From an uncultured Eubacteriales bacterium (GTDB lineage: Bacteria > Bacillota > Clostridia > Oscillospirales > Oscillospiraceae), in NCBI GenBank assembly GCA_959602365.1, contig CAUGSS010000004.1, positions 1 to 64,000 of the forward strand: a DNA stretch of 64,000 nucleotides, given 5' to 3'. The notes under the pieces are model-generated. The model was given only the letters and a program-made list of their open reading frames with translations, did no database searches and was not told the origin of the DNA. This document shows positions 17,749 to 24,417 of the stretch, piece after piece (position 1 is the stretch's first letter; each line of letters opens with the position of its first letter). Made by a program: the position numbers and the translations under genes.

Positions 17749-18615
17749 TTAATCATCTCCTATGGAATGAATAAGTTCCAAAACGCTCTCCTGAGAAAGA
17801 TCTCCTGCTATAGAGTAAATTACATTCCGATATTGGCATACTGCATTCATGACACCAAGATTATCAAAAAGGTAAACTGTTTTGTCGTCAACTTGATGCG
17901 TTTGAACTTGAATGTCATCTTTCTCAAAAATCTGTGTTTCAATATCCGCTGGATTTCTATAAATCGATATAAGGATATCAAATGTCGAACGATCTGAATT
18001 ACTAAAAACAGCGTACACATCTGTCTGTCCAGAAAGTTCTGTAACTTGAATATCTTCCAGCGTATATCCATCCGGAATCCGGGTAGGCAGGAAATCTTTG
18101 TCTATACCAGCCGCATCCAACTCCTTTTGACCGTCAAACCACTTGGTATCCGTGCTATTATCAGCAGATATGCTAAAATGGAACGTTTCTTCTGTCCAAC
18201 GGGCCACCGAACCAAACACATCTACTCCTGCAGCTTGAGCCACCACCATTGCTCCAAAAAGCACCACGACCATGATGGCGGCAATCATGCTAACACGCAA
18301 GGCACGACGGAAGCGAGTCGAGCGTTTTGGTAAAGGGTCCCCGAACACATAAGAGGCCTCTTTAGACCTCTTTCGAAAAGTCTTCCATGCATCATCTGTA
18401 CTTGGCATCTCTGGCATAGGTGCCTTCTTGTCCAACTCATCTAAATATGCAGATATCACTGTTTCATCATATGTCTCTTCCGTCATATGCTCCAGTGCAT
18501 CCTCCATAGATTGAGCAAGCTGGACCGCAGACATGGCTTCCAGATCTTCAGGAAGATTCAATTTGCCATTCGGTAGTTTTGGCTGATAGGTGCGACGTTC
18601 CGTATTGGGTTCCAT
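17749..18615 (-). CDS. membrane anti-sigma-like protein (DUF4367-type)
   Basis: A 288-residue protein with a cytoplasmic N-terminal region of ~105 residues, one membrane segment (about 108-130, SMIAAIMVVVLFGAMVVAQA) and an extracellular C-terminal domain with the DUF4367 pattern (PTRIPDGYTLEDIQVTE, NVIYSIAGDLSQESVLELIHSIG). This layout is standard for proteins that hold an ECF sigma factor at the membrane and sense an outside signal. The ribosome binding site is AGGTGAAAAC. It is read directly after the sigma gene and before the small secreted protein. Confidence 0.85.
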   Translation of the reverse strand: MEPNTERRTYQPKLPNGKLNLPEDLEAMSAVQLAQSMEDALEHMTEETYDETVISAYLDELDKKAPMPEMPSTDDAWKTFRKRSKEASYVFGDPLPKRSTRFRRALRVSMIAAIMVVVLFGAMVVAQAAGVDVFGSVARWTEETFHFSISADNSTDTKWFDGQKELDAAGIDKDFLPTRIPDGYTLEDIQVTELSGQTDVYAVFSNSDRSTFDILISIYRNPADIETQIFEKDDIQVQTHQVDDKTVYLFDNLGVMNAVCQYRNVIYSIAGDLSQESVLELIHSIGDD

Positions 18616-18696
18616 GTTTTCACCTCATTTCCCCTCAATAAATATATGTAATTAGAAGGCAATTTTGTCACATCTATGCATGAAAAAAACTTATAT

Positions 18697-19170
18697 TTAA
18701 TCACCCAACAGTCTTTTGCACCGTTTCAACGCTCGAGATAACCTCATCCTAGCAGCACCTTCCGTGATACCCATGGCATTTGCAATATCTTGATATTCCA
18801 TTTGATAGTCAAATCTCCAGGTTAAAATTTTGCGATCATCGTCAGGTAATTGCGCAGGTAACAGCGCTTCAATAGAACTTGTCTGCTCATCCATTTTTAG
18901 TTGATCTGCAATCTCATCTATAGAAAACGATGTTAGACGATTTTCCATTTTACGGCGCTCGTTTCGTACTAAGTTAAACAAGGTTACAGCCAGCCAGCCC
19001 CCAGGAGATGGGTGATGAAGCAATTCTTCATAGCGAAGGGTCGCAAGGAAAAAAGTATCTTGACACAAATCTTCTGCCAACTCCCTGCTCCCAGTTAAAC
19101 GATACGCCAAACGAATTAGTATAGGATATTCTCGTTGAAACAAAGTGGTTATAAATGTATTCCGATCCAA
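18697..19170 (-). CDS. ECF-type RNA polymerase sigma factor
   Basis: A 157-residue group IV sigma factor. Region 2 is seen as LIRLAYRLTGSRELAEDLCQ followed by DTFF. Region 4 is YQDIANAMGITEGAARMRLS followed by RALKRCK, its helix-turn-helix. The start codon is TTG, preceded by GAGGTGTTCCAAT. It is co-transcribed with the DUF4367 membrane protein. It is likely to direct transcription of its own operon and perhaps the neighbouring peptide/lipoprotein genes. The latter is inferred from position only. Confidence 0.9.
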   Translation of the reverse strand: MDRNTFITTLFQREYPILIRLAYRLTGSRELAEDLCQDTFFLATLRYEELLHHPSPGGWLAVTLFNLVRNERRKMENRLTSFSIDEIADQLKMDEQTSSIEALLPAQLPDDDRKILTWRFDYQMEYQDIANAMGITEGAARMRLSRALKRCKRLLGD

Positions 19171-19205
19171 ATTGGAACACCTCTTTGCTTAAAAATAGCT
19201 TTTCC

Positions 19206-19553
19206 TTACAACTCCCATTCCGCAATAAATCTGCAAATCTCATAACAAAGCTGGAACTTCTTTGAATCCATTACTGTGAAAATCTCTTCAAATTTTTCCC
19301 GATAAAGAATATTCTGAGCTCCTGTCAATGTCTTCCCTAATAGGGTATTACAGTCTATCTGCAATGCATTAGAAATTGCAACCAAGGTTGGGAGACTCAC
19401 CTGCGCACGTCCCGTTTCAATATGGCTAATATGCTGAGAGGAAATATTCGTTCTCTCAGCTAACTCTCGTTGCTTTAAGCCTTTCTTTAAACGCTGTTTT
19501 CTGATATTCTGGCCTATTTCCAGGTAGTCTAATTCCTTATCAGCACGCCTCAT
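19206..19553 (-). CDS. XRE-family HTH regulator
   Basis: A 115-residue regulator with a Cro/C1 HTH at about residues 14-68 (IGQNIRKQRLKKGLKQREL, ISSQHISHIETGRAQVSLPT) and a short C-terminal helix region. The start MRRADKELDYLEIG is the first with a plausible context; the longer frame is AT-rich and not protein-like. It lies 35 bp upstream of the ECF sigma gene on the same strand and may control that operon. Confidence 0.8.
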   Translation of the reverse strand: MRRADKELDYLEIGQNIRKQRLKKGLKQRELAERTNISSQHISHIETGRAQVSLPTLVAISNALQIDCNTLLGKTLTGAQNILYREKFEEIFTVMDSKKFQLCYEICRFIAEWEL

Positions 19554-19737
19554 GGTATCACAATTTGGATAAAAGTTAAAGTAGATAGGCAAAAAAGCCT
19601 TAATAGGTATAATATCCTGTTTCTTGTAATATATAAATGTATTGTGCAGGCATTTATGCCTTTTTAGATATATATTATAAGTTTTGTTATGATAATGTTT
19701 TCCTTGTTGCATATGGTAATCTTCAAAACTCACCAAG

Positions 19738-20025
19738 CAGAGCTCAGGCTTTGTGTCAAGTTTTCATTCTTCTCCTCACATCTTGTCGTGCGCTGCTCTG
19801 TGACGGGAGGGGCGCTTTCCCTCTACGCGACAGAGATCACTCTACAAAGGTGATAACGGAACAACCGGAGAGGGCAGCCCGCCTGGCCCGAGATTTATGG
19901 CAATAGCCTGGCGGATTGCAATGGGCATACAGCATCTCCACCATGATTCGAGCCGTTAAGTGTGCTGTACGTTACAGATCAGCGTATTTGACACTTTGAA
20001 CGCCTGTTGCCCCATCATCTTTTGT
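19738..20025 (-). pseudogene. decayed, internally deleted copy of the HTH gene at 22.3 kb
   Basis: Two blocks match the intact HTH gene. The region up to ~19855 matches its C-terminal part (around CGACAGAGATCACTCT), and 19885-20025 matches its N-terminal part (GCCGTTAAG, CAGATCAGCG, TTTGACACTTTGAA). The ~420 bp between them in the intact gene is missing, and the frame is broken by substitutions and gaps. It marks an older insertion or a rearranged end of the same kind of element. Confidence 0.75.
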
Positions 20026-20084
20026 TTCTCTTTTCTACGTGAATAGGCCGCCCCAGCAGGAGGGCCCAACCATTTTTATAAAGA

Positions 20085-20113
20085 AGAAAAGCCACCATTT
20101 AGGTGGCTTTTCT
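20085..20113. terminator. bidirectional intrinsic terminator
   Basis: A 12-bp stem AGAAAAGCCACC/GGTGGCTTTTCT with a 5-nt loop, flanked by an A-run and a T-run. It works on paper for both strands. It lies between the HTH remnant and the second XRE copy. Confidence 0.8.
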
Positions 20114-20264
20114 TTTCTATATGTTATTTGCATTTCATTTTTAGAGTCAAAGTAGTCATGCCTCGGCAACTCCGCACTCTGCGTTCGATAGAACTGCTAC
20201 CGACAGAGCTTATCCTTCTGTTTGATCGCAAAAGGTTGTGTGTCTTACTTTGTATCATGCCGTT

Positions 20265-20531
20265 TCAGTTTTGCAGAAGCAGAAAATAGTTTATTGTCTT
20301 CCAACTAACCTGCTGGATATCACGTCCGGTCACCAGGAAATCCAAAGAGACATGAAATTGATCTGAAATCTCTAAAAGCAAATCCAATGACGCACCTTTC
20401 CCTTCAGATTCTATTCGGTTCAAATGCGTATTGGTAATATGTAAAATATTTGCGAGTTCACTTTGATTGATTCTTGCATTTTCGCGCAGAGTGCGAATCC
20501 TGGCTCCACAGCATTTTATATCGAAAAGCAT
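20265..20531 (-). CDS. XRE-family HTH regulator, copy B (altered C-terminus)
   Basis: An 88-residue near-copy of the regulator at 0.6-0.9 kb, with the same CTGGAGG site and start MLFDIK. The HTH is intact, but after VTGRDIQQVSW the sequence runs into unrelated DNA and ends TINYFLLLQN, replacing the normal ~20-residue tail. It should still bind DNA if folded. It sits at the boundary of the conjugative element. Confidence 0.75.
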   Translation of the reverse strand: MLFDIKCCGARIRTLRENARINQSELANILHITNTHLNRIESEGKGASLDLLLEISDQFHVSLDFLVTGRDIQQVSWKTINYFLLLQN

Positions 20532-20710
20532 AAAAACCTCCAGTTCAATGAGTGTTAAGATCATCAAACTGGAGGAGGGCGGGGAACGGCATCTCAGTGC
20601 AAAAGAGCTCATGCAACTGCATTTGCAAATTTAAATGAGCATAGGATCTCTTTTCCGGCTAAATACTCGCTTCAAAATCCAAAGTTCTTAAATGGACAAT
20701 GCTCTATTTT
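20295..20710. repeat. right copy of the ~415-bp direct repeat
   Basis: It matches 634-1050 in the same orientation. The two copies bracket the whole peptide/lipoprotein/sigma locus. It ends near ATGCTCTATTTT, after which an unrelated AT-rich spacer leads to the HipA-like gene. Confidence 0.85.
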
Positions 20711-20766
20711 CTGCCAAATCATAAAAAGAGGAACACGACAGTTATATACAACATACCGCTTATTTC

Positions 20767-21579
20767 TCATCCTCTCAGTTTTTTCTCCTGCATTCGGATA
20801 CACGCCTCTACCCGGTCCCGGATATAGGGCGCATCACGCTGGGCATAAAATCCCAATGGTTCGGCCAAAGCGGCAGCCACATCCTCGGCAATAAACTCCC
20901 ATTGCAGCTGAGGCCCGTAAACCGCCTGAGCCGCGTGTACCTGCCGGGTAAAGGTTGTGTTTAAGGGCTGCGCCCGAAGCTGGCGCACCAAAGCTTTAGG
21001 CGCAATGTCCATAGGGTAATCCCGAACGTTGGAAAGCAGCCCCGCGCCAAAGTCGAAGATCGGGCAATAGTCAAATGTCTCGCCCCGGCGCAGGACCGCA
21101 ATATTGTTAAGGTGCCGGTCCTCATTGCCAAAGAGCATATCCAACTCAAACAGCAGCGTAAGGTATGCGCCAAAGTGACCAAGGCCGGTGAGCCGCGCCG
21201 TCCGTTCCGCCATCCAGCGGACCCGGCTGGGCAGATTGGGCAAACTTGCCGTCTCTCTTTGCCAGTCCGTCCCCACGCCCTTCCGAAACAGCTCGGATAG
21301 AGTGAGAATGGCCTCACCAGGCTGTAAAAAATTGACACTGGAGCAGCCATTTCGAGTGCGGTGATGAACCTCCAGCCGCTCCATGCGGTAGGATACATAG
21401 CGATACCCCAGCGCCTCCACGTTGGTTTTATGCAACAGAGCAGAGGTAACGACCTCCGACAGCCCCTCGTAGCCAAACAGATCCAGCTTGTACCAGCGAC
21501 CGTCCTCCCGCCATTTCTCCTGATTACCTTTGGATGAAGTCTCCGCAATACGGTTTCCCGTCGTCAGTTTGATTGCCAT
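20767..21579 (-). CDS. HipA-like protein kinase (putative toxin)
   Basis: A 270-residue protein with kinase-like signatures of the HipA/CtkA group. The segment GNEDRHLNNIAVL holds the catalytic Asp154 and Asn159, and IFDFGAG holds the metal-binding Asp176 of a DFG motif. The N-terminal part (KWREDGRWYKLDLFGYEG) resembles the ATP-binding lobe. It is shorter than HipA (~440) and lacks the usual HipA N-terminal subdomain. It starts 2 bp after the AbrB-like gene, so the pair is an operon. It is likely to phosphorylate a host target and be restrained by its partner; this role is inferred from the family. Confidence 0.75.
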   Translation of the reverse strand: MAIKLTTGNRIAETSSKGNQEKWREDGRWYKLDLFGYEGLSEVVTSALLHKTNVEALGYRYVSYRMERLEVHHRTRNGCSSVNFLQPGEAILTLSELFRKGVGTDWQRETASLPNLPSRVRWMAERTARLTGLGHFGAYLTLLFELDMLFGNEDRHLNNIAVLRRGETFDYCPIFDFGAGLLSNVRDYPMDIAPKALVRQLRAQPLNTTFTRQVHAAQAVYGPQLQWEFIAEDVAAALAEPLGFYAQRDAPYIRDRVEACIRMQEKKLRG

Positions 21580-21581
21580 AT

Positions 21582-22130
21582 TCAGCCCTCCACAATTTTA
21601 ATCCAGCAGGCGTCCTCAGCCATACGGCCCTCAGTTTTACGAACAATAGCTAGCGGATCATAGCGGTCCAGCCCCAACTCTGACAGATAATATTGCAGGC
21701 CGTCCCGCTGCCGAGGGACGCAGCGCTCTTCCAAAAAAGCTTGCAGATCATCCCACGTCGGGCTGATATTGACGCCGAAGGCAGTGGAGAGGGGATCTCC
21801 GACCATGTTCTCAATGGCAAGCCGGCGGGCCGTCCGGTCAGCGCAAATTTTAGTGCAAAGGGTATTCCCATTATAATAATGCAGAATCAGCAGGTCATGC
21901 CCCCGGTTGCGGGCGTCGGACAGAAAATCAGCGTAGCCGGAAGGCGGAACGCGACGGATGGTAATGGCTTCACCGTCAAATTGCAGCAGCACCTCCCGGT
22001 CCCCTGCTGTAATCCCAAGCTGCTTCATCCACACAGAGGGCAGCGCCACCCGATAATTCTTTGCCTCCGGACCTGCAGTCCCGCCCGCCTTGTTGATGAG
22101 AATGCTTGCCTTGCGTTCTTCGATTGCCAT
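21582..22130 (-). CDS. AbrB/SpoVT-type DNA-binding partner of the kinase (putative antitoxin)
   Basis: A 182-residue protein. Residues ~10-60 look like a swapped-hairpin AbrB domain (NYRVALPSVWMKQLGITAGD, EAITIRRV). The remaining ~120 residues are unrecognised and could contact the kinase or form an N-terminal HipA-like part split onto its own chain (GNTLCTKICADRTARRLAIE). GAGGTGAAACCC precedes the start. A promoter with an inverted repeat in its spacer lies just upstream, as expected of an autoregulated toxin-antitoxin operon. Confidence 0.7.
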   Translation of the reverse strand: MAIEERKASILINKAGGTAGPEAKNYRVALPSVWMKQLGITAGDREVLLQFDGEAITIRRVPPSGYADFLSDARNRGHDLLILHYYNGNTLCTKICADRTARRLAIENMVGDPLSTAFGVNISPTWDDLQAFLEERCVPRQRDGLQYYLSELGLDRYDPLAIVRKTEGRMAEDACWIKIVEG

Positions 22131-22149
22131 AGGGTTTCACCTCAAAATA

Positions 22150-22178
22150 ATTATATATATTGGACACCAATAAAACAA
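22150..22178 (-). promoter_or_regulatory. sigma-A promoter with operator for the AbrB/HipA-like operon
   Basis: The minus strand reads TTGTTT, a 17-bp spacer and TATAAT. The spacer contains the perfect inverted repeat TATTGG-TGT-CCAATA (22158-22172). A protein bound there would block polymerase, which fits autoregulation by the AbrB-like partner. Motif and spacing are seen directly; the binding protein is inferred. Confidence 0.7.
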
Positions 22179-22292
22179 TACATTTTTGTCGAATAGCTGT
22201 TACAAAATGCTGTTCTGATCCTTTCCCGAAGCCACTTGTAGGATGATTGAGTTACACTTCCGTATTGTATAACTCCTTATGTTATCTGAGTT

Positions 22293-23048
22293 TTAACCTT
22301 TGTCTGCTAATTTTGTCAGAACCCGAAAACCTGAAAGAAGATTGCACAGGCCTTGCTTCAGCCGTACAACAAAGGCAGAGAGCGGGCTTTGCTTCAAAGC
22401 TCCATTCTCTGCCTCATGCTTTGTTGTGCGCTGCTTTGCGCCAGAAGGAGTGCATTCCCTTCCCGCGACAGAGATCACTCTGCAAATGTGATAGTTATTG
22501 GCTGCGAAACCTCCCCGTAAACGTCTGCAATGGGTCACAAGGAACTCTTTCAGCCGCCGGATCTGGTGCAGCGCCCGACAGACAGTCCGCTCGGCCACAC
22601 CCACCGCTGCGGCAATCTTGGAGATGCTGGGAAAGGCCCGCCGCTCCCGGTTGCTGGCGGCCATGTACAGGTACAGGCCAATGACAAAGGCAGATGGTGT
22701 AATATGAGTATTTTTGAGGTAGTCTCTCGGGATGTAAGTCCATCCTTTCTTAGGCAGCGGCTTGACGCTGTACTCCGTCGGGCCGTAGACCCGGCGGCCC
22801 AGTCTTATGCTCCACACATAGGTGCGCTTGGCAGTGATCCACCCGGCTTCCTCTAACTCTTGCATGGCTCTTCCTATTGTGCTGACGGAACAGCCTGAAA
22901 GCGCAGACAGCTTGTTCAGGGATTTGTGACAGTAGCCCAGCGGGGTGCAGTGGGCGTACAGCACCGTCGCCACGATCCGGGCCGTTAAGGTGAGCTGTAC
23001 ACCACAGATCAGCGCATTTGGCACTTTGAAAGTCTGTTGCTTTTTCAT
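22293..23048 (-). CDS. winged-helix HTH protein of the conjugative element
   Basis: A 251-residue protein beginning MKKQQTFKVPNALICGVQLT. Two helix-turn-helix-like segments are visible: LNKLSALSGCSVSTIGRAMQ (about 43-62), followed by a wing (EEAGWITAKRTYVWSIRLGR), and SISKIAAAVGVAERTVCRAL (about 145-165). This layout matches the element-borne HTH proteins often annotated as replication-initiator-like in Tn1549-type ICEs. A decayed copy lies at 19.7-20.0 kb. A role in element replication or regulation is inferred. Confidence 0.7.
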   Translation of the reverse strand: MKKQQTFKVPNALICGVQLTLTARIVATVLYAHCTPLGYCHKSLNKLSALSGCSVSTIGRAMQELEEAGWITAKRTYVWSIRLGRRVYGPTEYSVKPLPKKGWTYIPRDYLKNTHITPSAFVIGLYLYMAASNRERRAFPSISKIAAAVGVAERTVCRALHQIRRLKEFLVTHCRRLRGGFAANNYHICRVISVAGRECTPSGAKQRTTKHEAENGALKQSPLSAFVVRLKQGLCNLLSGFRVLTKLADKG

Positions 23049-23077
23049 GCTCCTTCTACCTTTCTGAACCCCAGCGC

Positions 23078-23098
23078 AGCCGCCCTTTGTGGGCGGCT
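23078..23098. terminator. GC hairpin between the TOPRIM and HTH genes
   Basis: An 8-bp perfect stem AGCCGCCC/GGGCGGCT with a 5-nt loop lies 20 bp past the TOPRIM gene stop. No T-run follows on the minus strand, so it may be an RNA-stabilising hairpin rather than a strong terminator. Confidence 0.45.
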
Positions 23099-23117
23099 CC
23101 GCTAGTTCTTAACAGGA

Positions 23118-24356
23118 TCACTTACGGTACGGCGATGCCTTGCGCTTGCTCCGATTTAGCTTCCGCAGCTGTTCCAGCGTCTCCGCGACAAAGGGGATGC
23201 GCAGTTCCTTCAGCTTCTGCACGGCTGCCGCAAAACGCCTGGAATTAGAATAAGCCACGGTGGCCCCCACCGCCCCGTTGTCCTCCAAATAGTGAATTCT
23301 GCCGTAAGTTGGCCCTTCCGGCCCATCTGTCTCTGTGGTTGGAAGCTCCGAATGCCGCCGGACCACCGCCCGCCAGCATTGCAGATACTCGTTCCAGTCC
23401 TTCCCATACGGTACGGAAAGAACATTGAGACAGTTTTCCGGCACACCGGCCTCCTTCAGCGCAGACAAATAGGCCGCACACTGTTTCTGACCGGCATCAT
23501 CGTTGTCCAGGCAGAATGCGATCTTATGGATGCCGGGATGTTCCTTCAGAATCCGCTGAATCGGCGCAATCGTGTTATTTCCACTCATGGCCACCCGGAA
23601 GCACCTGTCCCAGGGCGCTCCCACCAGCTTCTGGAGGGTGGCATGGCTCATGGCGTCAATGGCGGATTCAAAGACATATAGCCAATCTGCGCCCGGCGTC
23701 CCAGGGATCAGAAAGGGAATCTCTTTATTGCTTCCCGGCACCTCTCCTTTGTAGGTGGAAGATGCCGCACAGCCCCGCAGCGAGATGGAGCGAATCACGC
23801 CGTGTTCATCCACCCCGGCAAAGGCTGCGTTATGATAGATCTTGCCATCTGGCTGTTCCCGAACCGACTCAAAAATTCTGCCCTGCTTCACCAGCTCCCG
23901 AATGATCTGGTAGTCAATCCCCCGGGTCACCGCCAGGTAGCGGAAGGTGCGCCGCATATCCGGAGCCCTGGTGGGGATCTCCAACGTTTTGGGAGCAGCG
24001 TCCTGCTGCTGCGGCGTGTAATCCGGGTGCGGCATGGAGAACGCAGGCGCACCAAGATCCACGCCGTTCAAAATGAGCACCGCCTCGGGCAGCGTTTTCT
24101 CTTCATAGTACATGATAAATTCAATGGCCCGCCCGGAATACCCCCGGCTGTTCCAGTACCAACGGCCATCCGCCAGGAATACCATGCTGTCGTGCTCCGC
24201 CAGCGTCCAGCGCCTGCCGCCGCCCTTCAGGTTGTATCCCCGGCTCCTGGCATATTCCAGGGCGCTGGCGGCCTTGGCGACGGCCAGCTGCTCCTGGTTA
24301 TAGTGCAGCTTGCCGCTGCGGGTCACATTGGACCAGCGGCGGTTTTGTTCGCTCAT
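23118..24356 (-). CDS. DUF3991/TOPRIM-domain protein (primase-like)
   Basis: A 412-residue protein. The N-terminal half matches DUF3991-type zinc-ribbon/primase-like proteins of mobile elements (SALEYARSRGYNLKGGGRRW, WYWNSRGYSGRAIEFIMYYE). A TOPRIM-like domain follows, with glutamate in YVFESAIDAMSHATL and the metal-binding pair in IAFCLDNDDAGQKQC. Such proteins are thought to prime or process transferred single-stranded DNA. The start is set 9 nt after AGGGGA. A second ATG 9 nt upstream is too close to that site. A hairpin terminator separates it from the cell wall hydrolase gene. Confidence 0.85.
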   Translation of the reverse strand: MSEQNRRWSNVTRSGKLHYNQEQLAVAKAASALEYARSRGYNLKGGGRRWTLAEHDSMVFLADGRWYWNSRGYSGRAIEFIMYYEEKTLPEAVLILNGVDLGAPAFSMPHPDYTPQQQDAAPKTLEIPTRAPDMRRTFRYLAVTRGIDYQIIRELVKQGRIFESVREQPDGKIYHNAAFAGVDEHGVIRSISLRGCAASSTYKGEVPGSNKEIPFLIPGTPGADWLYVFESAIDAMSHATLQKLVGAPWDRCFRVAMSGNNTIAPIQRILKEHPGIHKIAFCLDNDDAGQKQCAAYLSALKEAGVPENCLNVLSVPYGKDWNEYLQCWRAVVRRHSELPTTETDGPEGPTYGRIHYLEDNGAVGATVAYSNSRRFAAAVQKLKELRIPFVAETLEQLRKLNRSKRKASPYRK

Positions 24357-24375
24357 GTTTCTCATTCCCCTTTAA

Positions 24376-24407
24376 AAAGATCAGGGGCGGCATCGCTGCC
24401 GCCCCTG
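24376..24407 (-). terminator. intrinsic terminator after the hydrolase gene
   Basis: An 11-bp perfect stem CAGGGGCGGCA with its complement and a 4-nt loop is followed on the minus strand by TCTTTTTAAA. The T-run lies just before the ribosome binding site of the TOPRIM gene, so it may only partly stop transcription. Confidence 0.8.
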
Positions 24408-24417
24408 TTGCTGTGTT

